Source of the DNA: JAQBQH01 sp035607415
GTDB taxonomy: Bacteria; Myxococcota_A; Polyangia; Palsa-1104
Direction of reading: 5' to 3'
DNA length: 64,000 nt
Assembly: GCA_035607415.1 (NCBI GenBank)
Contig: DATNAQ010000101.1
Span: forward strand, 83,241 to 147,240
A program made the translations under genes and the position numbers. Positions 11,509-21,463 of the stretch are shown in pieces. Position 1 is the stretch's first letter. Each line of letters opens with the position of its first letter. The notes below the pieces were generated by a model. The model made no database searches. It saw nothing but the letters and a program-made list of their open reading frames with translations, and was not told where the DNA came from.

Positions 11509-13148
11509 CCAGAGCGCTGGTGGCGCTGGCGCTCGTCGCCGGCGGATGCGGCGGCAGCTCGCCGGGCGCGCACGTGGCGTGCGCACCGCCGGAGTGCGCC
11601 GCGGACTCGACGCTGCTCCTCGTGGCCGAGGTCGATCCGCCGTCGGACTCGTCGCTGGTGCGCCAGGAGTTCGGCTCGGTCACGATCGATCCCGCGACCG
11701 GCCTCTTCGCGCTCGCGCTCGATCAGCAGGTGACGCTCAAGGGCACCGTGCTCATCGGCACCGGTGCGCAGGCGCAGATGGTGGGCGCGACCGTCGTGGC
11801 GACGCGGCCGTCGCGCATCACCGGGCGCCCCGACGTCGTCTACCAGGCGGCGGTCAGCCCCGTCGACGGCCACTACGTGCTCGTGGTGTCGCGCAACCTG
11901 CCTCAAGAGAAGTACACGCTGCGCGTGACCACGACCGACACGTCCTTGGCGCCACCGAAGACGCTGAGCGTGGTCGCCCAAGAGGATCAGGAGGTCGACG
12001 TCACCCTCGAGCCGCCGCTGACGCTGCCCGAGCTGCACGGCACCGTCGTCGATTCGCTGCAGCAGCCGGTGGCGGGCATGCAGGTGCAGGCGACGACGGT
12101 GGCCACCGACAGCACGGCGGCGTCGGTGGTGTCGACGACGACGGTGACCGACATCAGCGGCGCGTTCTCCATCCGGCTCGTCGCCGCCCCGCCGGACAAG
12201 GTGATGCTGACGGCCACGCCGACGACGCTGGCGACCGGCCCGCTGCCGTCGCTGTCGCGCGTCGTCGATACGACCAAGCTGGGGCCGACCAACGCCATGA
12301 CGGCGGGTCTGACCATGCCGCCGCTGCCGGCGGCGGTCGAGGTGCACTACAACATCGTCGGCGTGAGCACGTCGGGCGCCAGGGTGGCGGTGACCCCGGC
12401 GACCTGCACCTTCACGGCGGACGTGAGCGATCCCCACGCCACCGACGGGACGACGGCGGTACATCAGACGGCGTCGATGTCCGATCCCAAGACCGGCGAG
12501 GTCACCGTCGATCTCATCCCGTCGGCGACGGGCAACCGCACGTACAGCGTGACCCTCACGCCCGATCCGTCGCAGCTGTTCGCGACCATGACCACCACCG
12601 TCGACGTGGCGACGGCGGGCGGTTACGGCGCCGACATCGTCCTGCCGCTGCGCTCGCAGCTGTCGGGGCTGGTGCTCGGGCCCGACGGCAAGCCGCTGCC
12701 GAGCCTGATGGTGATGCCGGCGGCGTCGACGGTGGCAGCGGCGCTGGCGGCCACCCCGGCGACGGTCGCGGCCACGCCCTCGACGGCGACCGCCGGTGCC
12801 GACGGGCGCTTCTCGCTGCGCCTCGATCCCGGCTTCTGGGACATCGGCCTCATCCCGCCGGCGGACGCGATGCTGCCGCGCCTGTGGCTGTCGCAGATCG
12901 ATCTGAACCAGGATCTCGACGAGGGCACCATCATCGTCCCCTCGGGCGCGATCGTCCACGGCGTGGTCCACGACCCGTCGGGCGCCCCGCTGCCCCACGC
13001 CAACGTCCGCATCTACACGGTGTCGAGCGGCAACGCCGGATGCGCGGCGGACAATCAGCAGTGCCTGTCGCCGCCGCGCCTGCGCGCCGAGTCGCCGAGC
13101 GGCTCCGATGGGGTGGTATCGGTGATCCTGCCGTCACAACCGCAGTAA
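11493..13148 (+). CDS. lipoprotein with carboxypeptidase-regulatory-like (transthyretin-type) repeats
   Basis: 551 aa from GTG 11493, preceded by GGGAGG at 11483-11488. An alternative GTG at 11505 overlaps the upstream stop as GTGA. The signal ends in lipobox LVAGGC. The mature protein holds at least four beta-sandwich modules recognisable by G-x-V-x-(D/G)-x-x-G/Q-x-P-(L/V)-x-(G/N) starts: LKGTVLIG, LHGTVVDSLQQPVAGMQV, LSGLVLGPDGKPLPSLMV and VHGVVHDPSGAPLPHANV. Such CarboxypepD_reg-like folds serve as surface or adhesion scaffolds. No catalytic motif is seen. Thr/Ser/Ala/Val-rich composition suits an exposed surface protein. Its ligand is unknown. Confidence 0.75.
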   Translation: MLEHVTRALVALALVAGGCGGSSPGAHVACAPPECAADSTLLLVAEVDPPSDSSLVRQEFGSVTIDPATGLFALALDQQVTLKGTVLIGTGAQAQMVGATVVATRPSRITGRPDVVYQAAVSPVDGHYVLVVSRNLPQEKYTLRVTTTDTSLAPPKTLSVVAQEDQEVDVTLEPPLTLPELHGTVVDSLQQPVAGMQVQATTVATDSTAASVVSTTTVTDISGAFSIRLVAAPPDKVMLTATPTTLATGPLPSLSRVVDTTKLGPTNAMTAGLTMPPLPAAVEVHYNIVGVSTSGARVAVTPATCTFTADVSDPHATDGTTAVHQTASMSDPKTGEVTVDLIPSATGNRTYSVTLTPDPSQLFATMTTTVDVATAGGYGADIVLPLRSQLSGLVLGPDGKPLPSLMVMPAASTVAAALAATPATVAATPSTATAGADGRFSLRLDPGFWDIGLIPPADAMLPRLWLSQIDLNQDLDEGTIIVPSGAIVHGVVHDPSGAPLPHANVRIYTVSSGNAGCAADNQQCLSPPRLRAESPSGSDGVVSVILPSQPQ

Positions 13149-13155
13149 TCGCGGT

Positions 13156-13184
13156 TTGACACGGCAGACATCGTCAGCTACCTT
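13156..13184 (+). promoter_or_regulatory. strong putative promoter, TTGACA-N17-TACCTT
   Basis: Perfect -35 TTGACA (13156-13161), 17-nt spacer, -10 TACCTT (13179-13184). The same -10 with 17-nt spacing recurs at 62573. It lies just after the lipoprotein stop. This argues that the in-frame TTG at 13156 is promoter, not a start codon. Confidence 0.6.
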
Positions 13185-13212
13185 TCCAGCAGGTTCCGTA
13201 GGCTTATCCTTA

Positions 13213-13788
13213 TTGTCACGCCAAGAAGCAAAACCACCAGAATTTCGCCGATACCGTCAAGGTCTTCAGATTGCGACGTTCGGCACGACTGCGATCATCA
13301 TCGCCTGGTTGATCGCATCCGTCGCGCACAGCTTGTTCGTTCACCCCGCGGTGCGACCAAGCGCGACGTTCTCCGGGCGCGCCGACGACCTCGACGCGCT
13401 CCTCGACTGCCAGGCGGACGTCGAATCGCTCTTCGACGATCTCAACCGGAAGCTCTTCGACCTCCAGACGCTCGGCGCGCGCTACGACATTCAGCAAGCC
13501 GTGCAATGGGAGGCTTTTTCCAAGAGCTGGCTGCGCCACCGACGAGAAATCGGCGCGCGCTGCCGCTTCGACGAGTTGAAGGGACACGGGCTTGGAGCGG
13601 CGTACGATCACCTGGCGGTGGTCTACGACGAGCTCGAGGAGGCGCAGCGCGCCTATGCGGTGCTCCTCTACAATTACATCGATCACCACGCGTCGCGCGT
13701 CGAAGACATCCGACACGCGCTCGAATCGTCGCGCAAGACGTTCGAGCAGGAGCGTGCGGCGCGGGGAAAAACCGCGCGACCGGGGTGA
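13213..13788 (+). CDS. small single-pass membrane protein with coiled coil
   Basis: 191 aa from TTG 13213. The alternative TTG 13156 would add 19 residues but falls on the -35 box. One transmembrane helix (IATFGTTAIIIAWLIASVAH, about residues 17-37) is followed by a helical, charged domain (LDALLDCQADVESLFDDLNRKLFDLQTL) with a conserved-looking Trp (SKSWLRHRREIG) and a basic tail. The layout suggests a periplasmic or cytosolic coiled coil tethered to the inner membrane. No family recognised. The helicase gene begins 24 nt later, so the two may share the promoter at 13156. Confidence 0.65.
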   Translation: MSRQEAKPPEFRRYRQGLQIATFGTTAIIIAWLIASVAHSLFVHPAVRPSATFSGRADDLDALLDCQADVESLFDDLNRKLFDLQTLGARYDIQQAVQWEAFSKSWLRHRREIGARCRFDELKGHGLGAAYDHLAVVYDELEEAQRAYAVLLYNYIDHHASRVEDIRHALESSRKTFEQERAARGKTARPG

Positions 13789-13812
13789 TCACAGTGAAGT
13801 TGGAGATTCGGA

Positions 13813-15960
13813 ATGAACACGGAATTCGAGTCGGGCACCGTCGAGCCGACGGTCCCGGCGCAGGGCGCGCCCGAGGCGCAGCCCGAGCACGACAGCAACG
13901 GCAGCGGTAACGGCAACGGCGACGGCAACGGGGGCGAGACGACAACCGCTCCGGAGAGCTGGGAAGCTCTCGGCGTCAAGGAGGAGCTGAAAAAGACGCT
14001 GCTGGAGCTCGGCTTTCTGCAGCCGATGCCGGTGCAGCGCGCGGTCTTCCCGCGCATGATGGCGGGCAAGGACGTGATGGTGCAGTCGCGCACCGGATCG
14101 GGCAAGACCGCGGCGTTCGGCATTCCCTTCGCGCAGGGCCTCATCGACGGCAACAACAAGGTCGTGCAGGCGCTCTGTCTGGCGCCGACGCGCGAGCTGG
14201 CGCTGCAGGTCGGCAAAGAGTGCGAGAAGATCGCCGCCAATCAGCTGCACGTCATCCCCGTCTATGGCGGGGCGCCGATGGGCAAGCAGATCGAGCAGCT
14301 CAAGGCGGGCGCGCAGGTCGTGGCCGGGACGCCGGGGCGCGTGCTCGATCATCTGCGTCGCGGCACGCTCAGGCTCGACGGGCTGAAGATCCTGGTGCTC
14401 GACGAAGCCGACGAGATGTTGTCGATGGGCTTCCTCGAGGAGATCACCGAGATCATCAAGCAGTGCCCCAAGGATCGCCAGACGGTGCTCTTCTCGGCGA
14501 CCATCCCCGACGACATCGAGCGCATCGGTTCGCGCTACATGCGCGAGCCGGAGAAGATCCAGCTCTCGGCCGACTTCGTTGGCGTCCACGAGATCACGCA
14601 CACCTATTACATGGTGAGCGGCATGGGACGCGCGCGCGACCTCGTGCGTGTGCTCGGCGTCGAGAAGCCGGAGAGCGCGATCATCTTCTGCAACACGCGC
14701 GAGGACACGGCGCTCGTCGCCGAGTTCCTGCGCAAGAGCGGAATGGACGCCGAGGCGATCTCGAGCGACCTGACGCAGAAGGATCGCGAGCGCGTGATGG
14801 GCAGGATGAAGGACAAGAACCTGCACTATCTCGTGGCCACGGACATCGCGGCGCGCGGCATCGACATCTCGAACCTGTCGCACGTCATCAACTACACGTT
14901 CCCCGAGTCGGCGGAAGTCTACGTGCACCGCACCGGCCGCACGGGGCGCGCCGGCAAGAGCGGATTGGCGATCTCGCTGATCTCGCCGCGTGAGCTCGGC
15001 AACTTCTACATGCTGAAGCTCACCTACAAGATCAAACCCGAAGAGCGCACGTTGCCGTCGGAGACCGAGCGCAAGACGGCGCAGGAGGCGGAGAAGGTCG
15101 ACGAGCTGCGCGCCAAGATCGGCACGCGCGAGCCGGCGCCCGAGTGGCGTGCGCTGGCCAAGCGCGTGTGGGCCGCCGAAGACGGCGAGAAGATGATCGC
15201 GGCGCTCATCGAGGACAAGCTGACCGGGCGGCCGGCCAATGGGCCGCGCATCCTCGAGCGCGCGCCCGCGTCGTCGCCGTCGCCGACGGCGGCGTCACCG
15301 GGGCAGTCGCAGGCGCCGCGCGCGGCGTCGCCGGAGCTGGCGCCGATTCCGACGGCGGGTCCGACGGGCGGCTTCTCCGCGCCGCCGCCGGCGCAGAAGA
15401 GCGAGGCCCGCGAGGCGGGCGAGGAAGGCGACGAGGAGCCGCGCCGGCGGCGTCGTCGCCGTCGCAGCGGCGCGGGCGGCAGCGAGCGTGGCGGCGAACG
15501 TGGCGCCGAGCGTGGCGCCGAGCGTGGCGCACCGCGGCGCCTGGCCGAGACGATCGACAACTCCGACGGCAAGGAGTTCTGGGAGGCGTGGGTCGACTCC
15601 AAGAGCGATACGCCGGCGGCGGCGACGCCCGGCGGCGCGAGCGAGCCGGCCAACGGCGAAGCCCGCGAGGCGCGCGAGCCGCGTGAAGGGCGCGACCGTT
15701 CGCGCCGCGAGCGCGACGAGACGCCGTTGCCCGAGGGGCACGTGCGGCTCTACCTGAACCTCGGCCGCCGCGACGGCGCCAAGGAGCCGGAGATCGAGCA
15801 GCTCCTCAAGGACAAGGGCGTCGAGGTCGCGTCGCTGCAACTGCGCAACTCGCACACCTACCTCATCGTCTCCGAGGAGCGTGCGGACAGCGTGAGCGCG
15901 GCGCTCAGCGGCGGCAAATTCGGCGAGCGCGACGTCCTCTGCGAGCGCGCGCGCAAATAG
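13813..15960 (+). CDS. DEAD-box RNA helicase with C-terminal DbpA-type RNA-binding domain
   Basis: 715 aa. A low-complexity Ser/Gly/Asn N terminus (1-48) precedes the helicase core: Q motif (50-75), SRTGSGKT (92-99), PTRELA, TPGR, DEAD (197-200), SAT (228-230), HRTGRTGRAG. After the core comes a Pro/Ala linker and an Arg/Gly-rich stretch (RRRRRRRSGAGG, then repeated ERGA units). The last 70 residues (HVRLYLNLGRRDGAKEPEIE...) are a DbpA/CsdA-type RRM. The fold order fits CsdA/DeaD helicases that remodel rRNA and mRNA structure, often at low temperature. GGAG stands 8 nt before the ATG. Which member (deaD or dbpA) cannot be settled by eye. Confidence 0.95.
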   Translation: MNTEFESGTVEPTVPAQGAPEAQPEHDSNGSGNGNGDGNGGETTTAPESWEALGVKEELKKTLLELGFLQPMPVQRAVFPRMMAGKDVMVQSRTGSGKTAAFGIPFAQGLIDGNNKVVQALCLAPTRELALQVGKECEKIAANQLHVIPVYGGAPMGKQIEQLKAGAQVVAGTPGRVLDHLRRGTLRLDGLKILVLDEADEMLSMGFLEEITEIIKQCPKDRQTVLFSATIPDDIERIGSRYMREPEKIQLSADFVGVHEITHTYYMVSGMGRARDLVRVLGVEKPESAIIFCNTREDTALVAEFLRKSGMDAEAISSDLTQKDRERVMGRMKDKNLHYLVATDIAARGIDISNLSHVINYTFPESAEVYVHRTGRTGRAGKSGLAISLISPRELGNFYMLKLTYKIKPEERTLPSETERKTAQEAEKVDELRAKIGTREPAPEWRALAKRVWAAEDGEKMIAALIEDKLTGRPANGPRILERAPASSPSPTAASPGQSQAPRAASPELAPIPTAGPTGGFSAPPPAQKSEAREAGEEGDEEPRRRRRRRRSGAGGSERGGERGAERGAERGAPRRLAETIDNSDGKEFWEAWVDSKSDTPAAATPGGASEPANGEAREAREPREGRDRSRRERDETPLPEGHVRLYLNLGRRDGAKEPEIEQLLKDKGVEVASLQLRNSHTYLIVSEERADSVSAALSGGKFGERDVLCERARK
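15488..15532. repeat. 12-nt tandem repeat in helicase linker
   Basis: About three copies of CGTGGCGCCGAG code for an ERGA-ERGA-ERGA run in the Arg/Gly-rich RNA-binding linker. The repeat is in frame and could vary in copy number. Confidence 0.6.
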
Positions 15961-16787
15961 TCGCAGGCGTCGACGTCCCCTCCTTCTTCTACGGAACCGC
16001 GTGGAAGGAGGAGCGGACGGCGGCGCTGACGGCGCAGGCGCTCCGCGCCGGATTTCGCGCCGTCGACACAGCCAATCAGCGCAAGCACTACTACGAAGCC
16101 GCCGTCGGTGAGGCGGTCGCCGCCTGCATCGGCGACGGCGTCGTCACGCGCGACGAGCTCTTCCTGCAGTCCAAGTTCACCGACGCCGGCGGGCAGGATC
16201 ATCGGCTGCCGTACGATCCGCGCGCGCCTCTGAGCGACTGTGTGGCGCAATCGTTCGCCTCGTCGCTCGAGCACCTGCGCACCGACCGCCTCGACTCGTA
16301 CGTCCTGCACGGCCCGACGCTGCGCGAGGGGCTCGCCGACGAGGACTGGCAGATCTGGGCGGCGATGAGCGACCTTTGCCGCGCGGGGCGGGCGCGCCTC
16401 CTCGGCGTGAGCAACGTGTCGCCGGCGCAGCTCGACGAGCTCTGGCGCGGCGCCGAGGTGAAGCCGGCGTTCGTGCAGAACCGCTGCTACGCGCAGACGG
16501 GCTGGGATCGCCAAACGCGCGCGTTCTGCGCGGAGCGCGGCATCGCCTACCAGGGCTTTTCGCTGCTCACCGCCAACCGGCGCGAGCTCGACGGGCCGGT
16601 GGTGCGTGGCATCGCGGCGCGGCGGCGCTGCACCGTGGCGCAGGCAGTCTTCGCCTTCGCGCTCGCGATCGGCATGCTGCCGCTCACCGGCACGTCGAGC
16701 CCGGCGCACCTGGCCGAGGACCTCGCCGCCTTCGACGTGGCGCTCGACGACGACGACGTACGCGCCATCGAATCCGTCGGCGGCTGA
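15957..16787 (+). CDS. aldo/keto reductase without a canonical start codon
   Basis: About 276 aa. The full family fold is readable from VPSFFYGTAWKEE onward. The catalytic tetrad candidates are present: Asp in FRAVDTANQ, Tyr in KHYYEA, Lys in LQSKFT and His in SYVLHGPT. The cofactor-side motifs LLGVSNV, QNRCYAQTGW and LTGTSSPAHL follow. The first ATG/GTG/TTG in frame is GTG 16242, which would discard the whole active site. Upstream the frame is open only from 15687 and offers CTG 15939, ATT 15918 or ATA 15957; ATA overlaps the helicase stop as ATAG. I place the start at 15957 with low confidence. It should be an NADPH-dependent carbonyl reductase; substrate is unknown. Confidence 0.72.
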   Translation: MVAGVDVPSFFYGTAWKEERTAALTAQALRAGFRAVDTANQRKHYYEAAVGEAVAACIGDGVVTRDELFLQSKFTDAGGQDHRLPYDPRAPLSDCVAQSFASSLEHLRTDRLDSYVLHGPTLREGLADEDWQIWAAMSDLCRAGRARLLGVSNVSPAQLDELWRGAEVKPAFVQNRCYAQTGWDRQTRAFCAERGIAYQGFSLLTANRRELDGPVVRGIAARRRCTVAQAVFAFALAIGMLPLTGTSSPAHLAEDLAAFDVALDDDDVRAIESVGG

Positions 16788-16800
16788 GCGCGACGGCGCG

Positions 16801-17823
16801 CTAGGCGGTGGCGGCGAGCATGCCGCACGCCGCGTCGACCGACTTGCCGCCCGAGTAGCGGCGCACGATCGGCGCGCCGAGCGGCTGCAGCGCATCGAAG
16901 AAGGCGCGCCGCTCCTCGTCCGACGGCGGCTCGAAGCGCCCGCTGGCGTCGTTGACGTCGATGAGGTTCAGGCGCACCGGGATGCCGCGCAAGAGCTCGA
17001 CGAGCGCGGCGGCATCGTCGGCGCCGCAGTTCACGCCGCGGATCACCACGTACTCGAGCGTCACGCGCTGGCGCGTCGCCGCCGCGTGCTCGCGCACGGC
17101 GTCGATGAGCTCGTCGATGGGCCAGGTCTTCTCGGCCGCCGGCATGAGCGAGCGGCGCCGCGCGCGCGTGGCGCCGGTGAGCGAGACGGCCAGGCGATAC
17201 GGGTGGCCCTCGGCGGTGAAGCGGCGGATCGCCGGCACCACGCCCGACGTCGAGATGGTGATGGCGCGCCCGCTGATGGCGCCGCCCGACGGATCGGCGA
17301 AGATGCGCGCCGCGCGAATGACGTTGTCGTAGTTGAGGAACGGCTCGCCCATCCCCATGAACACGACGCCGCGCACCGGCCGATCGGCCTCGTCGCGGAT
17401 GATGCGGAGCTGCTCGACGATCTCCCACGTCGCCAGATTGCGCGTGTAGCCGAGCCGCCCCGTCGCGCAGAACACGCAATCGAGCGGGCAGCCCGCCTGC
17501 GACGACAGGCACAGCGTGTACTTGTCGTCGAAGATGGGGATGCGCACCGCCTCGACGCGCGCGCCGTCGGCGAGCGCGAACAGGTACTTCATGAAGCCGT
17601 CGGCGGGATCGCGGCGGCGATCGACCACCTCGAGCGTCGGCGCGTCGACGAGCGCCTGCACGCGCGCGATCTTCTCGCGCGCCATGTCGCGCACGTCCCA
17701 GTGGCGCCGTCCGTGCTGCACGTGATGCGCGAAGATGCGCCGCGCCTCGGAGGCGCTCAGGCCGTGCGGCGCGAGCAGCTCGCCGAGCTCGCCCGGCGTC
17801 ATGTCGTGCAGGACCCGCTTCAC
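16801..17823 (-). CDS. rlmN: RlmN-type radical SAM rRNA (adenine-C2) methyltransferase
   Basis: 340 aa from GTG 17823. The radical SAM cluster CxxxCxxC is at Cys112/116/119 (GCPLDCVFCATG). FMGMGEPFLNYDNV and the C-terminal catalytic Cys333 (DAACGML) that forms the methyl-protein intermediate are present, as in RlmN, which methylates A2503 of 23S rRNA and A37 of some tRNAs. The length is a little short of typical RlmN (about 370), with a short N-terminal helical part. A Cfr-like variant is possible but context gives no resistance gene. It converges on the aldo/keto reductase with 13 nt between stops. An extended -10 (17831-17839) ends 7 nt before the GTG. Confidence 0.9.
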   Translation of the reverse strand: MKRVLHDMTPGELGELLAPHGLSASEARRIFAHHVQHGRRHWDVRDMAREKIARVQALVDAPTLEVVDRRRDPADGFMKYLFALADGARVEAVRIPIFDDKYTLCLSSQAGCPLDCVFCATGRLGYTRNLATWEIVEQLRIIRDEADRPVRGVVFMGMGEPFLNYDNVIRAARIFADPSGGAISGRAITISTSGVVPAIRRFTAEGHPYRLAVSLTGATRARRRSLMPAAEKTWPIDELIDAVREHAAATRQRVTLEYVVIRGVNCGADDAAALVELLRGIPVRLNLIDVNDASGRFEPPSDEERRAFFDALQPLGAPIVRRYSGGKSVDAACGMLAATA

Positions 17824-17830
17824 GGCGCGG

Positions 17831-17839
17831 AGTCTAGCA
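17831..17839 (-). promoter_or_regulatory. putative extended -10 promoter of rlmN
   Basis: Minus strand TGcTAGACT, then 7 nt, then the GTG start: no Shine-Dalgarno and room for no leader. It sits in the 18-nt gap behind the upstream kinase gene. Confidence 0.5.
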
Positions 17840-17841
17840 GC

Positions 17842-19677
<1,836 letters not shown>

Positions 19678-19837
19678 TGTCTTATCCGCAGCCCCAGGCT
19701 AGCGCCTCCATAGGGAGGCAGCGTTATCAGCGTAGCACGTTTTTGACCTCGGTCGCATCCAAAAGGTGATACCCCAGCGACGGCGCACGTCTTCCTCGAA
19801 CGGGCACACACCGACGGGCGCGAGGTAGGACGGCGGG
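19678..19837. other. 160-nt gap between two kinase genes, with a hairpin
   Basis: Contains GCCTCC-ATAG-GGAGGC (19704-19719), a perfect 6-bp stem, and an AT-rich spot around 19720-19745. No ORF of coding character is seen. It should carry the end of the upstream kinase transcript and the start region of the downstream one. Confidence 0.4.
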
Positions 19838-21436
19838 CTATTCGAAGGGGTTCCTGAGGTCGGTCGCGTGATGCTCGGGCTTCTGCGCGGGCGCGGGCGG
19901 CGTCGGGGTAGCCTTTTGTGGGCGTGCGGCGCGGGTGGCGACCCGCTCGTGCTTGGGCTGCAGCACGATCTCGAGCGTCTGGTCGCGGTCGAGCGCCACC
20001 TGGCGGCGGTCCTCTTTGAAGCCGGCGCGGCGGATGGTGAGCGTGAGCGGCCCGGCGGCGCGCGCGTGGCGCACGTCGACCGGTGACGCCCCCAGCGGCT
20101 CGGTGCCGAGCAGGACCTCGGCGCCGGCGGGCACCGTCGCGATCTGGAGCTGCACGTCGGCCGGCGGCGCGGGGGCGGCGGGCTTGTCGGCCACCACCGT
20201 CGGAGGCGTGGGCGCCGGCGTCGGAGCCACCGTCGGAGCCGCCGTCGGTGGCGGCGTGTCGGCTGCGGTCGGCGTCGTCGCAGCGGCCGGCTTGTGCGCC
20301 AGGCGCGTGACCGCCACGCCGAGCAGCACCACCAGCGCCGCCGCGCTCACACCGACGGCCACGTAGATCGGCGCCTTGTTGCGCGGCAGCTCCTCGACGG
20401 GATCCGTGGTCGGCGCCGCCGCCGGCCGCGATGGACGCGCGAAGCCGTCGACGGCGGTCTTGCGCCCGGGCGCCTGCCCCGCTTCGACCTTTTGCAGCGC
20501 GGCTTCGCACGCTTCGATGAGCGCGCGCATGTCGCTGTAGCGATCGCCGGGCTTCTTCTGCAGCATGCGCATCACGATCTCTTCGGCGAGCAGCGGAACC
20601 TCGAGATCGGGGCGCAGCTTCGACGGCGGCACCACTGCGTCGAACACGTGCTTGGTGAGCGTCTTGGGCGCGTTCTCGCCCTTGAAGGGCACGTCGCCCG
20701 TCAGCATCTCGTAGAGGATGCAGCCGAGCGCGTATTGGTCGACGCGATGATCGGTCTCCTGCCCCGTCGCCTGCTCGGGCGACATGTACTCGGGCGTGCC
20801 GAGCACCATGCCGATCGCCGTGAGGCGCTTGCCCGCCTTGACGTCTTTGGCGATGCCGAAGTCGACGATTTTCACGAAATCCGGAGATCCGTCCTTCTCC
20901 AGCACGAAGATGTTCTCGGGCTTGAGATCGCGATGGATGATCGACTTTTCGTGCGCGGCGGCGAGCCCGCGGGCGACCTGGATGCACACGGCGATCGCGC
21001 GCGCCGGCGGGATGTGCTTGAGCTCGTGGACCAGCTTGCCGAGCGTCGGCCCGTCGAGAAACTCCATCACGAAGTAGGCGTTGCCCGCGGGCAGCACGCC
21101 GAAGTCGGTGATGTCGACGATGTTCTGGTGCCCGATCTTCGACGCCGCCTTGGCCTCGATGATGAAGCGCTGCGCCGAGCTCTCGTCGGCGGCGGCCTCT
21201 TTGCGCAGCACCTTGATGGCCACGCGCTTGTCGATGATGGCGTGGCGCGCGGCGTACACGGTGCCCATGCCGCCCTCGCCGAGCAGCGACTCGACGATGT
21301 AGCGGCCGTCGATGGTCTGGCCGATCATCGGATCGACGGAGCGATCGGAGACTGGCGGCGGCAGCTTCTCTCCGTCGCGCGGGCAAAACTCCACCGCGTC
21401 CGGATAGTGCACGCTGCAGACGCCGCAGGTCTTCAC
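19838..21436 (-). CDS. transmembrane Ser/Thr protein kinase with N-terminal zinc-ribbon-like motif
   Basis: 532 aa from GTG 21436. The start MKTCGVCSVHYPDAVEFCPRDG is the zinc-ribbon-like cap seen on many myxobacterial kinases, but only three cysteines (4, 7, 18) remain because the last CxxC is CPRDG. Kinase domain about 45-310: Lys75 in VAIK, HRDLKPEN (168-175), DFG (192-194), SPE (219-221). One transmembrane helix (about 357-379), a Thr/Pro linker and a PEGA-like module (VQLQIATVPAGAEVLLGTEPLGASPVDV) follow. C-terminal tail is TDLRNPFE. Close in sequence to the neighbouring 611-aa kinase (shared EAKAASKIGH.NIVDITDFG), so probably an old tandem duplication. Confidence 0.93.
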   Translation of the reverse strand: MKTCGVCSVHYPDAVEFCPRDGEKLPPPVSDRSVDPMIGQTIDGRYIVESLLGEGGMGTVYAARHAIIDKRVAIKVLRKEAAADESSAQRFIIEAKAASKIGHQNIVDITDFGVLPAGNAYFVMEFLDGPTLGKLVHELKHIPPARAIAVCIQVARGLAAAHEKSIIHRDLKPENIFVLEKDGSPDFVKIVDFGIAKDVKAGKRLTAIGMVLGTPEYMSPEQATGQETDHRVDQYALGCILYEMLTGDVPFKGENAPKTLTKHVFDAVVPPSKLRPDLEVPLLAEEIVMRMLQKKPGDRYSDMRALIEACEAALQKVEAGQAPGRKTAVDGFARPSRPAAAPTTDPVEELPRNKAPIYVAVGVSAAALVVLLGVAVTRLAHKPAAATTPTAADTPPPTAAPTVAPTPAPTPPTVVADKPAAPAPPADVQLQIATVPAGAEVLLGTEPLGASPVDVRHARAAGPLTLTIRRAGFKEDRRQVALDRDQTLEIVLQPKHERVATRAARPQKATPTPPAPAQKPEHHATDLRNPFE

Positions 21437-21444
21437 GATCGCGG

Positions 21445-21453
21445 ATTATATCA
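21445..21453 (-). promoter_or_regulatory. putative extended -10 promoter (consensus TATAAT) of the zinc-ribbon kinase
   Basis: Minus strand TGaTATAAT, hexamer 21450-21445, ends 8 nt before the GTG at 21436. It lies in the 27-nt gap behind the upstream gene. No Shine-Dalgarno, so a leaderless mRNA is predicted. Confidence 0.6.
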
Positions 21454-21463
21454 TGCGCTTCCG

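Noticed and set aside
13156..13158. TTG as start of the small membrane protein
   Set aside because: It is the first base triplet of a perfect TTGACA -35 with a -10 at the right distance, so it should not be translated.
19741..19772. TTGACC and TGATAC on the plus strand in the gap between two kinase genes
   Set aside because: Looks like a promoter but no plus-strand gene follows for 18 kb; probably chance.
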